Shown: positions 1 through 8,563 of the stretch, piece after piece | Layout of the letters: every line of letters starts with the position of its first letter | How positions within the stretch are numbered: position 1 is the stretch's first letter | Source: CAVVSD01 sp963837655 | Lineage (GTDB): Bacteria > Actinomycetota > Thermoleophilia > Solirubrobacterales > Solirubrobacteraceae | NCBI GenBank assembly: GCA_963837655.1 | Contig: CAWIOK010000001.1 | Span: forward strand, 558,001-622,000 | Reading direction: 5' to 3' | Length of the DNA: 64,000 bases | The notes under the pieces: model-generated | The model's database searches: none | Told to the model about the DNA's origin: nothing | The model's input: only the letters and a program-made list of their open reading frames with translations | Position numbers and translations under genes: made by a program

Positions 1-819
1 GAGCGACACCCCGGGCGCCACGAGGCTCGCCGCGCCCAGCAGCACCACGCGCCCGCGGGTGAGCCTCGTGGCCTCCGCCGGCCCGGGCTCCGAGAGCTGC
101 CGCATGGATGGGTGCAGCGCGGCGGCGCCGATCAGCGCGTAGAAGACGATCCACCCGCCGTCGAGCAGCCCGCCTGTGTCGTAGCCGCCGTGCAGCACCA
201 GCCAGCCGTAGACGCCGTCGGTGACCAGCAGCGCCAGCAGGCCGCACCCGAGCATCCTCGCGCTCGGTCCGGGGTGTCGGCGCAGCAGCAGGGCCGCCGC
301 GACGGCGACGAGGAGCACGTCGGCGACCGGGTAGGCGAGCGACGTCATCAGCTCCAGTCCCGTGAGCGAGCCGTCCTGGGCGTACGGCGCCATCAGGTAG
401 GCCCACGAGAGCGTCGCGACGCCGATCGTGACGATCAGCCCGTCGATGAGCGCGCCACGATCACGCGCCGGGCGGCTCAGGTGCAGCAGCGTCATGAGGC
501 CGCCGACGAGCAGCGGGTACATCGCGAGGTACAGCGGGTCGGCGATCGACGGGAACGGCAGCTCGCCGCCGAAGAGGCGCTCGTAGTTGTAGGCGAGCAC
601 GTCGCCGCTGACGAAGAGGATCTCGCCGAGCGCGATCGCGTACCACGCGATCCGGCCCCGTGGACGGTGGCGCCGCGCGCCCACGATGACGGCGACGGCC
701 GACGATGCGCCGATCAGGTTGAACACGGGCCCGGTGTTGAGCGGGCCGGCGAGGTACAGCGCGGCGGCGAACGCGACCGCGGCGAGGTACCAGAGCCACT
801 GCCGCCCGACGGCGTCCAT
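1..819 (-). CDS. Membrane-anchored GGDEF/EAL-type sensor protein, N-terminal part (cut by window edge)
   Basis: This open frame runs off position 1 after 273 codons from an ATG at 819, so only the N-terminal membrane part is visible. It encodes about seven hydrophobic segments separated by short loops. The last visible stretch (ALHPSMRQLSEPG, then TRLTRGR and SLVAPG) closely resembles residues about 203-237 of the next gene upstream, a GGDEF/EAL protein. By that homology the missing C-terminus probably carries PAS, GGDEF and/or EAL domains, but this is inferred and not seen. Its ATG lies two bases beyond the stop of the upstream gene, so the two are probably co-transcribed and translationally coupled. 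The pair looks like a tandem duplication of a c-di-GMP sensor gene. Confidence 0.7.
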   Translation of the reverse strand, partial: MDAVGRQWLWYLAAVAFAAALYLAGPLNTGPVFNLIGASSAVAVIVGARRHRPRGRIAWYAIALGEILFVSGDVLAYNYERLFGGELPFPSIADPLYLAMYPLLVGGLMTLLHLSRPARDRGALIDGLIVTIGVATLSWAYLMAPYAQDGSLTGLELMTSLAYPVADVLLVAVAAALLLRRHPGPSARMLGCGLLALLVTDGVYGWLVLHGGYDTGGLLDGGWIVFYALIGAAALHPSMRQLSEPGPAEATRLTRGRVVLLGAASLVAPGVSL

Positions 820-821
820 GG

Positions 822-3374
822 TCAGGCCACGACCGACAGGGCGACCCAGCGCCCATGCCCCGCCAGGTGTGCCAGCACGTCCTCGGCCGGGACCGGGCGC
901 TGCAGGAAGTAGCCCTGGGCGAACACGCACCCGAGGTCGAGCGCCGCGCGCATCTGCGCCTCGGTCTCGATCCCCTCGGCGACGACCTGCATCTCGAGCA
1001 GACTGCCGAGCTCGACGATCATCTCGGTCAGCGCGCGGGTCCGCGGGTCGTGCAGGCCGGCGACGAAGGACCTGTCGATCTTCAGCCGGTCCATCGGGAA
1101 GCTGCGCAGCGAGTTCAGCGACGAGTAGCCGGTGCCGAAGTCGTCCACCGCCAGACCGACCCCGAACTCGCGCAGCTCCGCCATCCGGGCCGCGGCCAGC
1201 TCGACGTCGCTCATGATCGCGCTCTCCGTCAGCTCCAGGACCAGGTCGTCCGGGTGGATCCCTGCGGCGCGGACCGCATCTCGAACCTCGTCGACGAGGT
1301 CGGGCGAGGCGAGCTGGCGCGCCGAGACGTTCACCGACACCTTCAGCGGCGCCCCGACCGTGCACGCGGCATGGAACAACGCCGCCTGCCGGCAGGCCCG
1401 CCTGAGCAGCTCCCGGCCGAGCGCGACGATGAGGCCGGCCTCCTCGGCGAGCGGGATGAACTCGGTCGGCGACACCTCCCCGCGCGTCGGGTGCGTCCAT
1501 CGCGCGAGCGACTCGTACGCGCGGATCTCGCCGCTGCGAAGGTCGACCACCGGCTGGTAGACGAGCGTGATGTCGCCGTTGGCGACGGCCTGTGCGAGGT
1601 CGCCCTTGAGCTGCAGCCGTGCGACCGCGGCGGCGTGCATCGCCGGCTCGTAGATGGCGTAGGCACCCTTGCCCCGCTCCTTGGCGAGGTACATCGCCGC
1701 GTCCGCGTCGCGCAGCAGGTCGTCGGCCGAGTCGCGCCCGTCGGCGGCGAACGCGATGCCGAGGCTCCCGGTCGCCTCGATCGTCCGGCCTGCGATCGGC
1801 AAGGGCTTCGCGAGCGCGGTGAGGATGCGCTCGGCGACCATGACCGCCTGGCTCTCGTCCTTGAGATCGTCGACGAGCACGGCGAACTCGTCGCCGCCCA
1901 GGCGCGTCGCCGTGTCGCAGCTGCGGATGCAGCCGTCGAGACGCCGGGCGACCTCCTGCAGGACGGCGTCACCCTCGGCGTGGCCGAGGGTGTCGTTGAC
2001 GTTCTTGAAGTCGTCGAGGTCGACGAAGATCACCGCGAGCGGCGCGCCGCTGCGCCGCCGGCGGGCAAGCGCCTGCTCGACGCGGTCGCGCAGCAGCACG
2101 CGGTTCGGGAGCCCGGTGAGCGTGTCGTGACTGGCCTGGTGCAGCAGGCGGCGCTCCAGCGCCTTGCGGTCGCTCACGTCGCGCGTGTTCAGGACGATGC
2201 CCTCGACCGCGCCGTCACCGACGAGGTTCGTCGCGAGCGTCTCGACGTCGAGCCAGGTGCCGCGCGAGTCACGGACGCGGTACTCGACCTCGCCCGACGC
2301 GCCCTGCTCGAGCTCCGCGAGGAAGCTCTGCAGCGCAGGCTGATCGTCGGGATGGACGAACTCCCACCAGTCCATCGCCTGCGCGTCGTCCTCCCCGAGG
2401 CCGAGCAGGCGCAGCGCCGCAGGGCTGATGTAGAGGACCACGCCGTCGACGTCGACGATGCTCACGACGTCGGAGGAGTTGCGGACGAGCGAGCCCAGAC
2501 GGGCTTCGAACTGGCCGCGGAGGTTGGACTCGGTGAGCGCCTCGTGATCGCGCACGAGGTCGGCGATCCGGAGCAGCACCAGGAGGAAGACCACGCCCGA
2601 CGCGATGCTGATCACCACGTGGCTCGGCTGGTGCATCACCGCCTGCGCGATCGTCACGGACGGCGCGACGAGGCTCGCGATGGCGAACACCGCCAGGCGC
2701 GCGCGCGTCAGTCCCGTCCCGGAGCGTTCGGCGGGCGAGGAGAGCAGCCGCATCGAGGGGTGCAGGGCGGCGCCCGCGAGCAGGACGCAGAACGCACCCC
2801 AGGCGACCGTGTCCGGCCCGGCGACGCCGTGGCCGCCGTGCAGCGCGGACCACAGGAACAAGAGGTGGCTGGTGACCAGGCCGGCGATCGCCGCGGTGAG
2901 CAGCAGCGTCGACCGCCCCTGGCGCTGCCCGCCCAGCACGAGCAGCGAGCCGGTGGCGACGAGCACCACGTCGATCGCGCCGATGACGGGCGCCCAGGCC
3001 GGCGGCAGACCGCTCGCGCTCGCGGCGCTCGCATAGGGCCCGACGAGATACAGCCAGGTCACCGCGGCGAACGCCAGCGTGATGATCGACGCATCGATCA
3101 CGGCGGCCCGTGCGACGCCGCGCTGTCGGCGCACGAGCCCGGCGAACGCGCCCACGAGCGCCACCTCGCCGAGTACGTACAGCGGCAACAGCGCCGCGAT
3201 GCCGCTCCACCCGGTGATCCCGCAGGCGGCCAGTGCGACGGCCATGAGCACCCAGGGCCAGCGCGGCGACGGGTGATGCAGGCGCACGCCGACGCACACG
3301 GCGATCGCCGCGGCCGTCGTGAGTGCTGGGGCGATGAGGCCCATCGCCTCAGTGATCGACCGTCCCCGCGTCAT
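822..3374 (-). CDS. Seven-TM-like sensor with PAS, GGDEF and EAL domains (c-di-GMP turnover)
   Basis: The 850-residue protein should make and/or break cyclic di-GMP at the inner membrane. Hydrophobic helices fill residues about 10-270. A PAS domain follows (about 290-400). A GGDEF domain (about 415-575) has an intact GGDEF signature at 493-497. An EAL domain (about 590-840) has ESL in place of EAL at 621-623, so the metal-binding Glu is kept, and DDFGTGYSS and KIDRSFV are also kept. Both activities are therefore possible. Which one dominates cannot be read from sequence. The N-terminal module is not a recognised MHYT domain. The downstream gene is a paralogue starting 2 nt after this stop. 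An internal Met at residue 11 is an alternative start. Confidence 0.9.
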   Translation of the reverse strand: MTRGRSITEAMGLIAPALTTAAAIAVCVGVRLHHPSPRWPWVLMAVALAACGITGWSGIAALLPLYVLGEVALVGAFAGLVRRQRGVARAAVIDASIITLAFAAVTWLYLVGPYASAASASGLPPAWAPVIGAIDVVLVATGSLLVLGGQRQGRSTLLLTAAIAGLVTSHLLFLWSALHGGHGVAGPDTVAWGAFCVLLAGAALHPSMRLLSSPAERSGTGLTRARLAVFAIASLVAPSVTIAQAVMHQPSHVVISIASGVVFLLVLLRIADLVRDHEALTESNLRGQFEARLGSLVRNSSDVVSIVDVDGVVLYISPAALRLLGLGEDDAQAMDWWEFVHPDDQPALQSFLAELEQGASGEVEYRVRDSRGTWLDVETLATNLVGDGAVEGIVLNTRDVSDRKALERRLLHQASHDTLTGLPNRVLLRDRVEQALARRRRSGAPLAVIFVDLDDFKNVNDTLGHAEGDAVLQEVARRLDGCIRSCDTATRLGGDEFAVLVDDLKDESQAVMVAERILTALAKPLPIAGRTIEATGSLGIAFAADGRDSADDLLRDADAAMYLAKERGKGAYAIYEPAMHAAAVARLQLKGDLAQAVANGDITLVYQPVVDLRSGEIRAYESLARWTHPTRGEVSPTEFIPLAEEAGLIVALGRELLRRACRQAALFHAACTVGAPLKVSVNVSARQLASPDLVDEVRDAVRAAGIHPDDLVLELTESAIMSDVELAAARMAELREFGVGLAVDDFGTGYSSLNSLRSFPMDRLKIDRSFVAGLHDPRTRALTEMIVELGSLLEMQVVAEGIETEAQMRAALDLGCVFAQGYFLQRPVPAEDVLAHLAGHGRWVALSVVA

Positions 3375-3408
3375 CTGGAGCGCGCGGGCGTCGGACCGGA
3401 CTCAGGTG

Positions 3409-5430
3409 CTAGGCGGGTGCTTCGTTGGAGGTCGCTTCGCGGACCTCCCGGCGCAGGTCGCGGATCTCGTCGCGCACGCGCGCCGCGTACTCGAAGCGCA
3501 GATCCTCGGCGGCCGCGAGCATCTCCTCCTCGAGCTCGGCGATGGTCTTCTCGAGCTCCGTGAGCGTCATCGGCTCCTCGGTCGTGCGCTGGCGGCGCTT
3601 GCGGCCGCGCTTGCCGGGGACCTTGGACTCCTGGTTGAGGAAGTCCGCGATGTCCGAGATGCCCTTGACGATCGTCTGGGCCGTGATCCCGTGCTCCTCG
3701 TTGTAGGCGAGCTGGATCGCACGGCGACGGTCGGTCTCCCCCAGCGCCGCCTTCATCGCCGCGGTCTCCTTGTCCGCGTACATGATCACGGTGCCGTCGA
3801 CGTTGCGGGCCGCTCGCCCGATCGTCTGGATGAGCGACGTCTCACCGCGGAGGAAGCCCTCCTTGTCGGCGTCCAGGATCGCCACGAGCGACACCTCGGG
3901 CAGGTCCAGGCCCTCGCGCAGCAGGTTCACGCCGACGAGCACGTCGTACTCGCCCAAGCGAAGCTGACGGATGATCTGGATGCGCTCGAGCGTGTCGATC
4001 TCCGAGTGCAGGTAGCGGACCCGGAAGCCCATCTCGAGCAGGTAGTCGGTGAGGTCCTCGCTCATCTTCTTCGTGAGCGTGGTGACCAGCGTCCGCTCCT
4101 CGCGATCCACCCGCTTGCGGATCTCGTTCATCAGGTCGTCGATCTGGTTGCGCGTCTCGCGCACGTCGACGGCCGGGTCGACGATGCCGGTCGGGCGCAC
4201 GATCTGCTCAACGATCGACTGGGACCGCGTCCGCTCCCACTGGCCGGGCGTCGCCGACACAAGGACGAGCTGCGGCGCGATGGACATGAACTCGTCGAAC
4301 GTCTGCGGCCGGTTGTCCAGCGCCGACGGGAGGCGGAAGCCGTAGTCCACGAGCGTCTGCTTGCGGGAGCGGTCGCCCTCGTACATGCCGCCGATCTGCG
4401 GGACGGTCTGGTGGGACTCGTCGAGGAAGCAGACGAAGTCCTCTGGGAAGTAGTCCAGCAGGCAGTACGGCCGCGACCCGGCCACCCGGCCGTCGAGGAT
4501 CCGCGAGTAGTTCTCGATGCCGTTGCAGAACCCGACCTCGCGCAGCATCTCCATGTCGTACTGGGTGCGCTGGCGCAGGCGGTGGGACTCCAGGAGCTTG
4601 CCCTCGGCCTCGAGCTTGGCGCACTGCTCGTTGAGCTCGGCGCCGATCTCCTGCACCGACCGGTCGATCATGCCCTCCTTGACGTTGTAGTGCGTCGCGG
4701 GCCAGATCGCGATGTGCTCGAGGTCGTCCTCGATGAGCTCGCCGGTCAGGGGGTCGAAGTGCTGGAGGCGCTCGACGTCGTCGCCGAAGAGAGTGGCCCG
4801 GTAGGCCGACTCGGCGTAGGCGGGGAAGATCTCCAGCGTCTCCCCGCGCACGCGGAACGTCCCGCGGCTCAGCGCCTGGTCGTTGCGCGTGTACTGGATC
4901 GACACGAGCTTGCGCAGCAGCGCGTCGCGATCGACGACGTCGCCGCGACGCAGGATCTGCATGTTCATGTCGTACGTCTCGGGCGAGCCGAGGCCGAAGA
5001 TGCATGACACGGAGGCGACGATCAGCACGTCCCTGCGGGCGAAGAGCGCGGCGGTCGCGGCGTGGCGCAGCCGGTCGACCTCCTCGTTGATCGCGGAGTC
5101 CTTCTCGATGTACAGGTCCCGGCTCGGGACGTACGCCTCGGGCTGGTAGTAGTCGTAGTACGAGACGAAGTACTCGACCGCGTTGTCGGGGAAGAAGGTC
5201 CGGAACTCGTTGCAGAGCTGGGCCGCCAGCGTCTTGTTGTGTGCCATGACGAGCGCGGGACGCTGGAGCTCCTGGACGACCCCGGCCATCGTCATCGTCT
5301 TGCCGGTGCCGGTCGCGCCGAGCAGCGTGGTGGCGCGATCGCCGCGGCGCACGGCGTCGGCGATGCTCTGGATCGCGGCCGGCTGATCGGCCGTCGGGGT
5401 ATACGCGCTGTCGAGACGGAACTCCGGCAT
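3409..5430 (-). CDS. uvrB: UvrABC excinuclease subunit B
   Basis: UvrB is the damage-verifying helicase-like subunit of nucleotide excision repair. It is loaded by UvrA and recruits UvrC. The 673-residue protein is the usual length. It has a Walker A GATGTGKT near residue 39, the beta-hairpin region rich in Tyr (YYDYYQPEAYVPSRD), DEAD-like helicase motifs (DESHQ), QTIGRAARN of motif VI, and a C-terminal UVR coiled-coil domain (about 630-665) that contacts UvrC. The start is an ATG at 5430. uvrA is not next to it in this window. The stop lies 7 nt beyond the next coding region upstream, so it may share a transcript with the DapA-like gene. Confidence 0.97.
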   Translation of the reverse strand: MPEFRLDSAYTPTADQPAAIQSIADAVRRGDRATTLLGATGTGKTMTMAGVVQELQRPALVMAHNKTLAAQLCNEFRTFFPDNAVEYFVSYYDYYQPEAYVPSRDLYIEKDSAINEEVDRLRHAATAALFARRDVLIVASVSCIFGLGSPETYDMNMQILRRGDVVDRDALLRKLVSIQYTRNDQALSRGTFRVRGETLEIFPAYAESAYRATLFGDDVERLQHFDPLTGELIEDDLEHIAIWPATHYNVKEGMIDRSVQEIGAELNEQCAKLEAEGKLLESHRLRQRTQYDMEMLREVGFCNGIENYSRILDGRVAGSRPYCLLDYFPEDFVCFLDESHQTVPQIGGMYEGDRSRKQTLVDYGFRLPSALDNRPQTFDEFMSIAPQLVLVSATPGQWERTRSQSIVEQIVRPTGIVDPAVDVRETRNQIDDLMNEIRKRVDREERTLVTTLTKKMSEDLTDYLLEMGFRVRYLHSEIDTLERIQIIRQLRLGEYDVLVGVNLLREGLDLPEVSLVAILDADKEGFLRGETSLIQTIGRAARNVDGTVIMYADKETAAMKAALGETDRRRAIQLAYNEEHGITAQTIVKGISDIADFLNQESKVPGKRGRKRRQRTTEEPMTLTELEKTIAELEEEMLAAAEDLRFEYAARVRDEIRDLRREVREATSNEAPA

Positions 5431-5437
5431 GGACTAC

Positions 5438-6316
5438 TCAGGTTAGGGGCTGGACCGGCGCGCTCACGAGGCCCCCGACCGCGTCGTCGATCGCCCGTTC
5501 CTCGTCCGGCGTGAGGCCGCGCAGCGGGGCACGGACGTCGCCGGAGATGGCCACGCCGCGGCGCTGGAGGACGCGCTTGAGACCCGGCATGTTGGGCGCG
5601 ACGGCCAACGCCTTGCGCGCCGCCGCGAGCAGCTCTCCGCCCTGCGGCGTCGGGTCGGCGACGACCGAGACGACCAGCTCGGGGAGCGCGCTCGCAAGCC
5701 CGCTGACCGACCCCGTCCCGCCCGCGGCCATCGCCTGCGGGATGAGCGGCTCGGAGCCCACGAAGACGTCGAGACCGAGGCCGAGGTACGGCTCGACCTC
5801 CGCGAACGTGCGGTCGGAGACCTTCATGCCCGCAAGCGATGGGTATCTGTCACGCAGCCGCTGGACGATCGCAGGGTCGACGGCGTAGCCGGTCCGGTCG
5901 CGGAACTCGTAGAGGTAGGCGGGCGTCGGCGCGCATGCCGCGACGACGGCCGCGAAGTGCGCCTCGAGCTCGGCGTCGTCGAAGGCGAAGTACGGCGGCC
6001 CGATCACGGCGACCGCGGCGGCGCCCGCCTGCGCGGCGTGCTCCGCGAGCGCGACGGAGTCCGCGGTCGTCTGGGCGCCGGCGTGGACCGCGACATCAAC
6101 GCCGCCCGGCACGGCGTCGAGCCAGGCCTCGGCGAGCGCGCGGCGCTCCGCGGGCGTCAGGAGGAACCCCTCCCCCGTCGTCCCGGCGACGAGGACCCCG
6201 TTGCAGCCACCGCCCGCGACGAACTCCGCGAGCGCCCCGATCGCGTCCTCGTCGAGGCGCGTCCCACCGTCGCGCAGCGGCGTCACGACCGCGGCCACCG
6301 TCCCGTGCAGCGTCAT
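5438..6316 (-). CDS. DapA-family (dihydrodipicolinate synthase-like) class I aldolase
   Basis: The protein (292 residues from the chosen start) is a TIM-barrel Schiff-base aldolase of the DHDPS/N-acetylneuraminate lyase family. The substrate-binding GTTGEG motif lies near residue 47, the Tyr of the YLYEF segment is the likely proton-relay residue, and the Schiff-base Lys lies in GMKVSD. The family covers lysine synthesis and several sugar-acid aldolases. The isolated setting, away from other lysine genes, argues for a catabolic or sugar-acid role, but the substrate cannot be told. The ATG at 6316 was chosen over the in-frame GTG at 6334 because a TATGTT hexamer ends 7 nt before it, giving a leaderless transcript. 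Confidence 0.85.
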   Translation of the reverse strand: MTLHGTVAAVVTPLRDGGTRLDEDAIGALAEFVAGGGCNGVLVAGTTGEGFLLTPAERRALAEAWLDAVPGGVDVAVHAGAQTTADSVALAEHAAQAGAAAVAVIGPPYFAFDDAELEAHFAAVVAACAPTPAYLYEFRDRTGYAVDPAIVQRLRDRYPSLAGMKVSDRTFAEVEPYLGLGLDVFVGSEPLIPQAMAAGGTGSVSGLASALPELVVSVVADPTPQGGELLAAARKALAVAPNMPGLKRVLQRRGVAISGDVRAPLRGLTPDEERAIDDAVGGLVSAPVQPLT

Positions 6317-6329
6317 GCATCCGAACATA
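6317..6329 (-). promoter_or_regulatory. Leaderless promoter -10 element of the DapA-like gene
   Basis: TATGTT (6329-6324) is followed by exactly 7 nt and then the ATG at 6316, so transcription would begin at or next to the start codon. No Shine-Dalgarno sequence is present. No convincing -35 box was seen. Confidence 0.5.
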
Positions 6330-6782
6330 TCCACCCACTCAAGCGATCACCGTGGTCGGAATTCTGTCCCTCGAGGGCGAGCGGATGCTGCTGGGCGGGT
6401 GCGGTGTCGCGAGCTCCGCGCACCCCTCCTCGAAAGCCGCTCGCAGGTGGCTAGCACCCGTGCTAGCCACTGGCTAGCTGTCGTGCCCGGGGACGTTCCG
6501 AACGATGCAGTGAGGTGGTCCGGGCCTGCCGAGAGGGTGTGGGTGTCGAAGCTCACGCCCTCAGGGAGGCCCGGAGTGCCGCGCCATGGAGCCCGTTTCA
6601 CCGCCCGCGGTCGGTGGGATGTCGCACGTCGCGTTGTCGAGGATGGCGAGACGTTCGTGTGGGAGTGGGTCGCGCGCTGGCGTCGTGGCGCGCCGGCCGA
6701 CCGCGCGTCGCTGGCCTGCTTTGCCGAACGTCCCAGTCGCCCGCGAGCGCACCGGCTGGAGCCCGCGGCGCCTCGCCGGTGA
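6330..6782. other. Long non-coding stretch with a CTAG-rich palindrome
   Basis: These roughly 450 bases hold no supportable gene. They contain a CCCTCGAGGG palindrome (6368-6377) and the operator-like element annotated separately at 6447-6478. The stretch 6480-6782 leads into the remnant of a flavin monooxygenase and may itself be decayed coding sequence. One frame reads GRWDVARRVVEDGETFVW, which I could not assign. Confidence 0.5.
6447..6478. promoter_or_regulatory. Operator-like perfect palindrome plus extra half-site
   Basis: Two perfect 11-base arms (GTGGCTAGCAC at 6447-6457 and its reverse complement at 6460-6470) are separated by CC. A third partial copy, TGGCTAGC, follows at 6471-6478. 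The sequence therefore contains CTAG three times within 26 bases, striking because CTAG is rare in most GC-rich genomes. The form fits binding by a dimeric TetR- or MarR-type repressor. It lies about 130 bp upstream of the DapA-like gene and about 305 bp upstream of the decayed monooxygenase tail, so it may have controlled either. Confidence 0.5.
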
Positions 6783-7207
6783 GCCCGAGATCGCTCGGTC
6801 GCCGGGTGCTGCAGCGCGCCGGTGTCTCGCGCCGCCCGCTGCCCGAGCGTCCGGCGATCGTCCGCAGGATCGCCACCACCGACGCCGACGCGCCCGAGGA
6901 GTCCCGCTACGAGCCGGTGTGGCAGCCGCTCCAGGACGGCTCGGCGCCGCTGGACCTCGAGGCGTCGGACGTGCGCAGCGTCGTCTGGGCCACCGGGTTC
7001 TCCAGCGACTGGTCCTGGGTCCGACTGCCGATCTTCGACGGCACCGGCGACCCCGAGCACACCCGCGGCGTGACGACGATGGACGGCGTCTGCGTCTTGG
7101 GCCTGACCTACCTGTACACGTGGGGGTCCGGTCGCTTCGCCGGGATCGCGCAGGACGCCGCGTACGTCGCCGAGCACCTGGCGACGCGCGCGGCCGCTGT
7201 CGTCTAG
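6783..7207 (+). pseudogene. C-terminal remnant of a flavin-containing monooxygenase-like FAD oxidoreductase
   Basis: About 140 codons ending at the TAG at 7205-7207 match only the C-terminal third of class B flavoprotein monooxygenases/CzcO-like oxidoreductases. The strand ATG motif VVWATGF is followed by FSSDWSWV, the RGVT segment, then LGLTYLYTWGSGRFAGI and a DAAYVAEHL helix, the usual end of this family. The N-terminal FAD GxGxxG motif and the NADPH motif are absent upstream in all frames, and no start codon or ribosome site sits at a sensible place. It is best read as a truncated gene. Its stop shares the palindrome CTAG with the stop of the convergent pepT. Confidence 0.65.
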
Positions 7208-8463
7208 TCCTCGGTCCAGATCCGCGCGAGGTGCACAAGGACCGCGGCGGCTGCCGCCATGTCCTGGACGGAGACCCACTCGCGGACCGAGTGGAACTCG
7301 TGGCCGCCGGCGAAGATGTTCGGCGTCGGGAGCCCCTTCGCGCTGAGCAGCGAGCCGTCGGTGCCGCCGCGGATCGGGTTGCGGACCAGCTCGATGCCCT
7401 CGGCCCGGATCGCCTGCTCGGCCTTGGCGACGACCTGCGGGAACTCGTCGAGGTACGTGCGCATGTTCGGGTACTGCGCGCGGGCGTCGAACTCCATTCG
7501 CGCGCGTGGCTCGGTCGCCATGACCTCGTCGGCGGTACGCCGCAGCAGCTGCACGTGCTCGTCGAGCAGCGCGTCGTCGAAGTCGCGGACGATGAACTCC
7601 AGCGTCGCCCTCGCGGGCGTCCCCGTCATCTCGTAGAGGTGGATGAACCCCTCGCGGCCCGACGTCGTCTCCGGCGTCAGCCGGTCCGCGGGCAGCGCGG
7701 TGACGATGCGTGCCGCGAGGCGCCCGGCGTGGACGAGCTGGCCAGTCGCGAAGCCGGGATGGACGTCGACCCCCTCGACGCGGATCGTCACCGCGGCGGC
7801 GGTGAACGTCTCGTCCTGCAGCTCACCGAGGCTGGACCCGTCGAGCGTGTACGCGCCGACGGCGCCGAAGCGCTCGAGATCGAAGAGCGAGGCGCCCAGC
7901 CCGACCTCCTCGTCTGGGGTGAACCCGACGCGCAGCGTCGGTCGCGGCAGCTCGGGATGCGCCGCGAGGTGCGCGACGGCGGTGACGATCTCGGCGACGC
8001 CTGCCTTGTCGTCGGCGCCGAGCAGCGTGTCGCCGCTGGAGGTCACGACGTCGTGGCCCGCACGGCCGGCGAGCTCGCGCAGCGCGGCGGGATCGAGCAC
8101 GGTGGCGCCCTTGGGCAGCTCGATGGGACCGCCGTCGTAGTCGCGATGCACGATGGGCTCCACGGGCGTGCCGGAAGCGTCGGGACTGGTGTCGACGTGG
8201 GCGATCAGACCGACGACCGGCGCGCCCTCCACGTTGCCGGGCAGCGTGGCCATGACGTAGCCGTTCTCGTCCTGGGCGGCGTCCGTCAGCCCCGCGGCCT
8301 TCAGCTCCTCGACGAGCAGCCGCCCGAGCTCGAGCTGGCCGGGGCTGGACGGGCTCTGCGTGCGGTCGCGGCGCGCCTGGGTGTCGATGCGCGCGTAGCG
8401 GACGAAGCGATCGAGGACGCCCGCGGCGAGCGAGGCGGCCAGGTCGGAGGTCGCGGGAGGCAT
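7204..8463 (-). CDS. pepT: Peptidase T (tripeptide aminopeptidase), M20 family
   Basis: PepT is a cytosolic zinc exopeptidase that releases the N-terminal residue from tripeptides. The 419-residue protein is the family length. It has the HVDTSPD metal motif (His and Asp), GADDKAG (bridging Asp), the catalytic/metal pair in TPDEEVG, and the late His in GGHEFHS. The IRGGTDGS segment is also typical of PepT. The ATG at 8463 is preceded by TACCTT ending 6 nt upstream, a leaderless promoter pattern. The 100 bp between it and the next gene upstream show nothing else. Confidence 0.93.
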   Translation of the reverse strand: MPPATSDLAASLAAGVLDRFVRYARIDTQARRDRTQSPSSPGQLELGRLLVEELKAAGLTDAAQDENGYVMATLPGNVEGAPVVGLIAHVDTSPDASGTPVEPIVHRDYDGGPIELPKGATVLDPAALRELAGRAGHDVVTSSGDTLLGADDKAGVAEIVTAVAHLAAHPELPRPTLRVGFTPDEEVGLGASLFDLERFGAVGAYTLDGSSLGELQDETFTAAAVTIRVEGVDVHPGFATGQLVHAGRLAARIVTALPADRLTPETTSGREGFIHLYEMTGTPARATLEFIVRDFDDALLDEHVQLLRRTADEVMATEPRARMEFDARAQYPNMRTYLDEFPQVVAKAEQAIRAEGIELVRNPIRGGTDGSLLSAKGLPTPNIFAGGHEFHSVREWVSVQDMAAAAAVLVHLARIWTED

Positions 8464-8563
8464 CCGACCAAGGTACGCAACCTCCGGTGGCGGTCGCCGC
8501 GACCCGGGTGCGTGGGTTCGCGAGCGTCGGCGTGAGCGGCGCGGTCGCCGTCGCGGTGCGGCC

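Noticed and set aside
855..3563. Long plus-strand open frame (902 codons)
   Set aside because: It is the antisense shadow of the GGDEF/EAL gene. Its composition is Arg/Gln/Asp-rich and matches no family. Very GC-rich genes often leave such open frames.
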